NCBI GenBank assembly: GCA_017307955.1
Contig: JAFKFV010000016.1
Coordinates: forward strand, 124,001 to 188,000
DNA from: Allobosea sp.
Lineage (GTDB): Bacteria > Pseudomonadota > Alphaproteobacteria > Rhizobiales > Kaistiaceae
DNA length: 64,000 bases
Direction of reading: 5' to 3'
In this document: in pieces, positions 62,585 to 64,000 of the stretch
Numbering within the stretch: the first letter of the stretch is position 1
How the letters are laid out: every line of letters begins with the position of its first letter
The notes under the pieces: generated by a model
What the model was told of the DNA's origin: nothing
Databases searched by the model: none
What the model saw: the letters and a program-made list of their open reading frames with translations, nothing else
Program-made: the position numbers and the translations under genes

Positions 62585-64000
62585 TCAGTTGCCCCAGGCG
62601 GCGAAGGCCTTGTCGAAGACGCGCTGGCCGGGCGTGCCCTTTTCCAGCGTCAGGATGGCGCGCTGGTCGTTGTCGTAGACGATCGGGATGTCGATCCAGT
62701 TGCGCTCACGCAACAGCGCGATGTTCTGCTGCATCGTCGGCCCGTCATTGGCAAACGCGATCCAGAAATAGCCGTCCGCGACCTTGGCGGCGGCGCCATC
62801 GAGCGGCTGGCCGCGCGATTCCTCGGTCGGCTTCATGACCAGCGCCGGAACCGCCTTGATGCCGCCACCCGGGAAGCCGGCCGGCGTATCGATGATGATC
62901 TCGACGAGATGGCTGGCCGGCAGCGCGCTGTCGGTGTTCTTGCGGAAATTGATCGTCACCTTGAGGTCGCGCTCCGGCACCGTCGCGGTGGCGACGATCT
63001 CCGGGCCGTTCGGCGTGTCGGGCTGGAACTTCCAGACGACATTGGCGGCGAGCGCGGTGACGGCGGTGGCGCCGTTGAGCGGCTGCTCGTAGAGGATCGC
63101 CTTCTGCGCCACGAGGTCGTCGCCGGGCGCGGTGCTCTGCGTCGTGGCCGGCGCGGCGTCGGTCTGCGGCGCCGTGGTGCCGGGCAGCGTGACCGGGGCG
63201 TCGGCACCGGGAAGCGGCGCCGTCGGCTCGGCAGCATCCGGGGCCGGCTGAGGCTCGTCGGCGGCGGGCGCGCCGCTGTCCGGCTGCATCACGCCGGCGA
63301 GCGGATCGGGCTCCGTGCCCTCGGCCGGCGGCGTGGCCGTGATAGTGCGCACGGAGCGCGGCACGACATCCTCGGCCGGCGCGTCGCCGAGACGATCGGC
63401 ATTCTTCGAGCTGCTCGACGCGGACGGCGCCTCGGCGGTGGGCGCGGCGCCCTTGTCGCCGGAAATGAGATCGCCGATCACATCGTTGACGCGCGCGCGC
63501 TGCGACCAGCCGAGCGCGGCGATGCCGCCGACCATGAGCAGCACCAGGACGCCGATGATGATGATGGCGGGCAGCCGCGAGGGCCGCGCCTTCTCGACGA
63601 TGGCGGCAGACTTCGCGGCGCGGGGACGCTTCTCGCGGCGCGGCCGGCGCTCGGCCGGCTCATCGGCGACGAGCAGGTCCTCGTTGAGGCTGTCCTCCGG
63701 CCATTCCGACCGCTCCTCGGCCGCGACCGGCGCGACGGCGACGTCCTCGGCTCCGGTATCGCGATCGGGATCGAAGGCGGGCTCACGCCGGCGGGAATGC
63801 TCGAAGCCCGGCTCCTGGCGGGAGGCGTCCTCATTGCCGAAATCCTGCGGCGGGGCAGCCTGGCGCGGAGGGGCCTGCAGCGTCGGCTCCTGACGCACGG
63901 GCTCCTGACGCGCGGGGCGGCCGGTGGCGCGGCGGGGCGCATCCTCCGGATCGATCCGCGGCGCCACGTCGGCGCGCGGCTCCGTCGATGCGGCGCGGAT
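62585..64000 (-). CDS. Membrane protein with disordered N-terminus, 5' truncated by the window edge
   Basis: The frame stays open to the window end (~472 codons visible), so the start lies outside; GTG 63967 is an internal candidate. The N-terminal part is charged, Pro/Arg/Glu-rich and disordered (RQEPVRQEPTLQAPPRQAAP), followed by one transmembrane helix (LPAIIIIGVLVLLMVGGIAA), a Ser/Pro/Ala-rich linker and a C-terminal beta-rich domain (KAILYEQPLNGATAVTALAA, LPASHLVEIIIDTPAGFPGG, FDKAFAAWGN). The layout is 'cytosolic tail, single helix, periplasmic domain'. Such proteins are common in Hyphomicrobiales without known role. Confidence 0.8.
   Translation of the reverse strand: MRAASTEPRADVAPRIDPEDAPRRATGRPARQEPVRQEPTLQAPPRQAAPPQDFGNEDASRQEPGFEHSRRREPAFDPDRDTGAEDVAVAPVAAEERSEWPEDSLNEDLLVADEPAERRPRREKRPRAAKSAAIVEKARPSRLPAIIIIGVLVLLMVGGIAALGWSQRARVNDVIGDLISGDKGAAPTAEAPSASSSSKNADRLGDAPAEDVVPRSVRTITATPPAEGTEPDPLAGVMQPDSGAPAADEPQPAPDAAEPTAPLPGADAPVTLPGTTAPQTDAAPATTQSTAPGDDLVAQKAILYEQPLNGATAVTALAANVVWKFQPDTPNGPEIVATATVPERDLKVTINFRKNTDSALPASHLVEIIIDTPAGFPGGGIKAVPALVMKPTEESRGQPLDGAAAKVADGYFWIAFANDGPTMQQNIALLRERNWIDIPIVYDNDQRAILTLEKGTPGQRVFDKAFAAWGN

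Overview
The window is a high-GC (roughly two-thirds G+C by eye) stretch of chromosome from an alphaproteobacterium, most likely of the order Hyphomicrobiales (Rhizobiales). The evidence is the complete set of CtrA-pathway genes (sciP, divK-pleD, ctrA, chpT), the envelope gene eipA (DUF1134), the gene order pyrB-pyrC'-plsY-dprA-topA-rnr, the rluD-rpoH pair, DUF1153/DUF1127/DUF3572 proteins and the CcrM-type GANTC sites in front of ctrA. The exact genus cannot be read. I see no phage, insertion sequence, plasmid or CRISPR; it looks like ordinary core chromosome with a few accessory carbohydrate genes.

Layout. 1-2.3 kb: tail of a sugar ABC operon (ATPase cut by the window edge, GntR regulator). 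2.3-9.4 kb: a polysaccharide-type acyltransferase, a PepSY/cytochrome b561 pair divergent from a two-component system that has a clear direct-repeat operator between them, initiator tRNA, three small genes (one apparently frameshifted) and a SRAP protein. 9.5-17.6 kb: tRNA-Met, a degenerate 15-bp repeat array, a GH43-like protein, a methyltransferase, mnmA, sciP with a CtrA box, a metallo-hydrolase, a YqaA protein, ruvX and an AidB-like dehydrogenase. 17.8-28.4 kb: housekeeping block rnr, topA, dprA, plsY, pyrC-like, pyrB on the minus strand. 28.5-33.1 kb: a complete CUT2-type sugar ABC importer. 33-35 kb: DUF983, MFS and rpmG.

35-41.4 kb is a cell-cycle control island: pleD and divK, then ctrA and chpT facing each other, then eipA. 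The ctrA upstream region holds several GANTC sites and CtrA-like boxes, so the island and sciP 25 kb away probably form one regulatory circuit. 41.5-54.3 kb: a coiled-coil membrane protein, SDR, LysR, AraC/DUF2000, GMC oxidoreductase, lipid kinase, gluconokinase, a two-domain USP and a large hybrid histidine kinase. In this part there are two DUF1127 genes, each followed by three hairpins that carry CCTCC-rich loops; the last hairpin of the two loci is identical over 40 nt. These match the alphaproteobacterial CcsR/cuckoo small-RNA arrangement and are the most interesting non-coding feature here. 54.3-64 kb: cspA with a structured leader, tRNA-Glu, rluD, rpoH, a cyclase-like/TPR protein, a TPP-riboswitch-controlled thiX-thiY pair that lacks its ATPase gene, and a membrane protein cut by the window edge.
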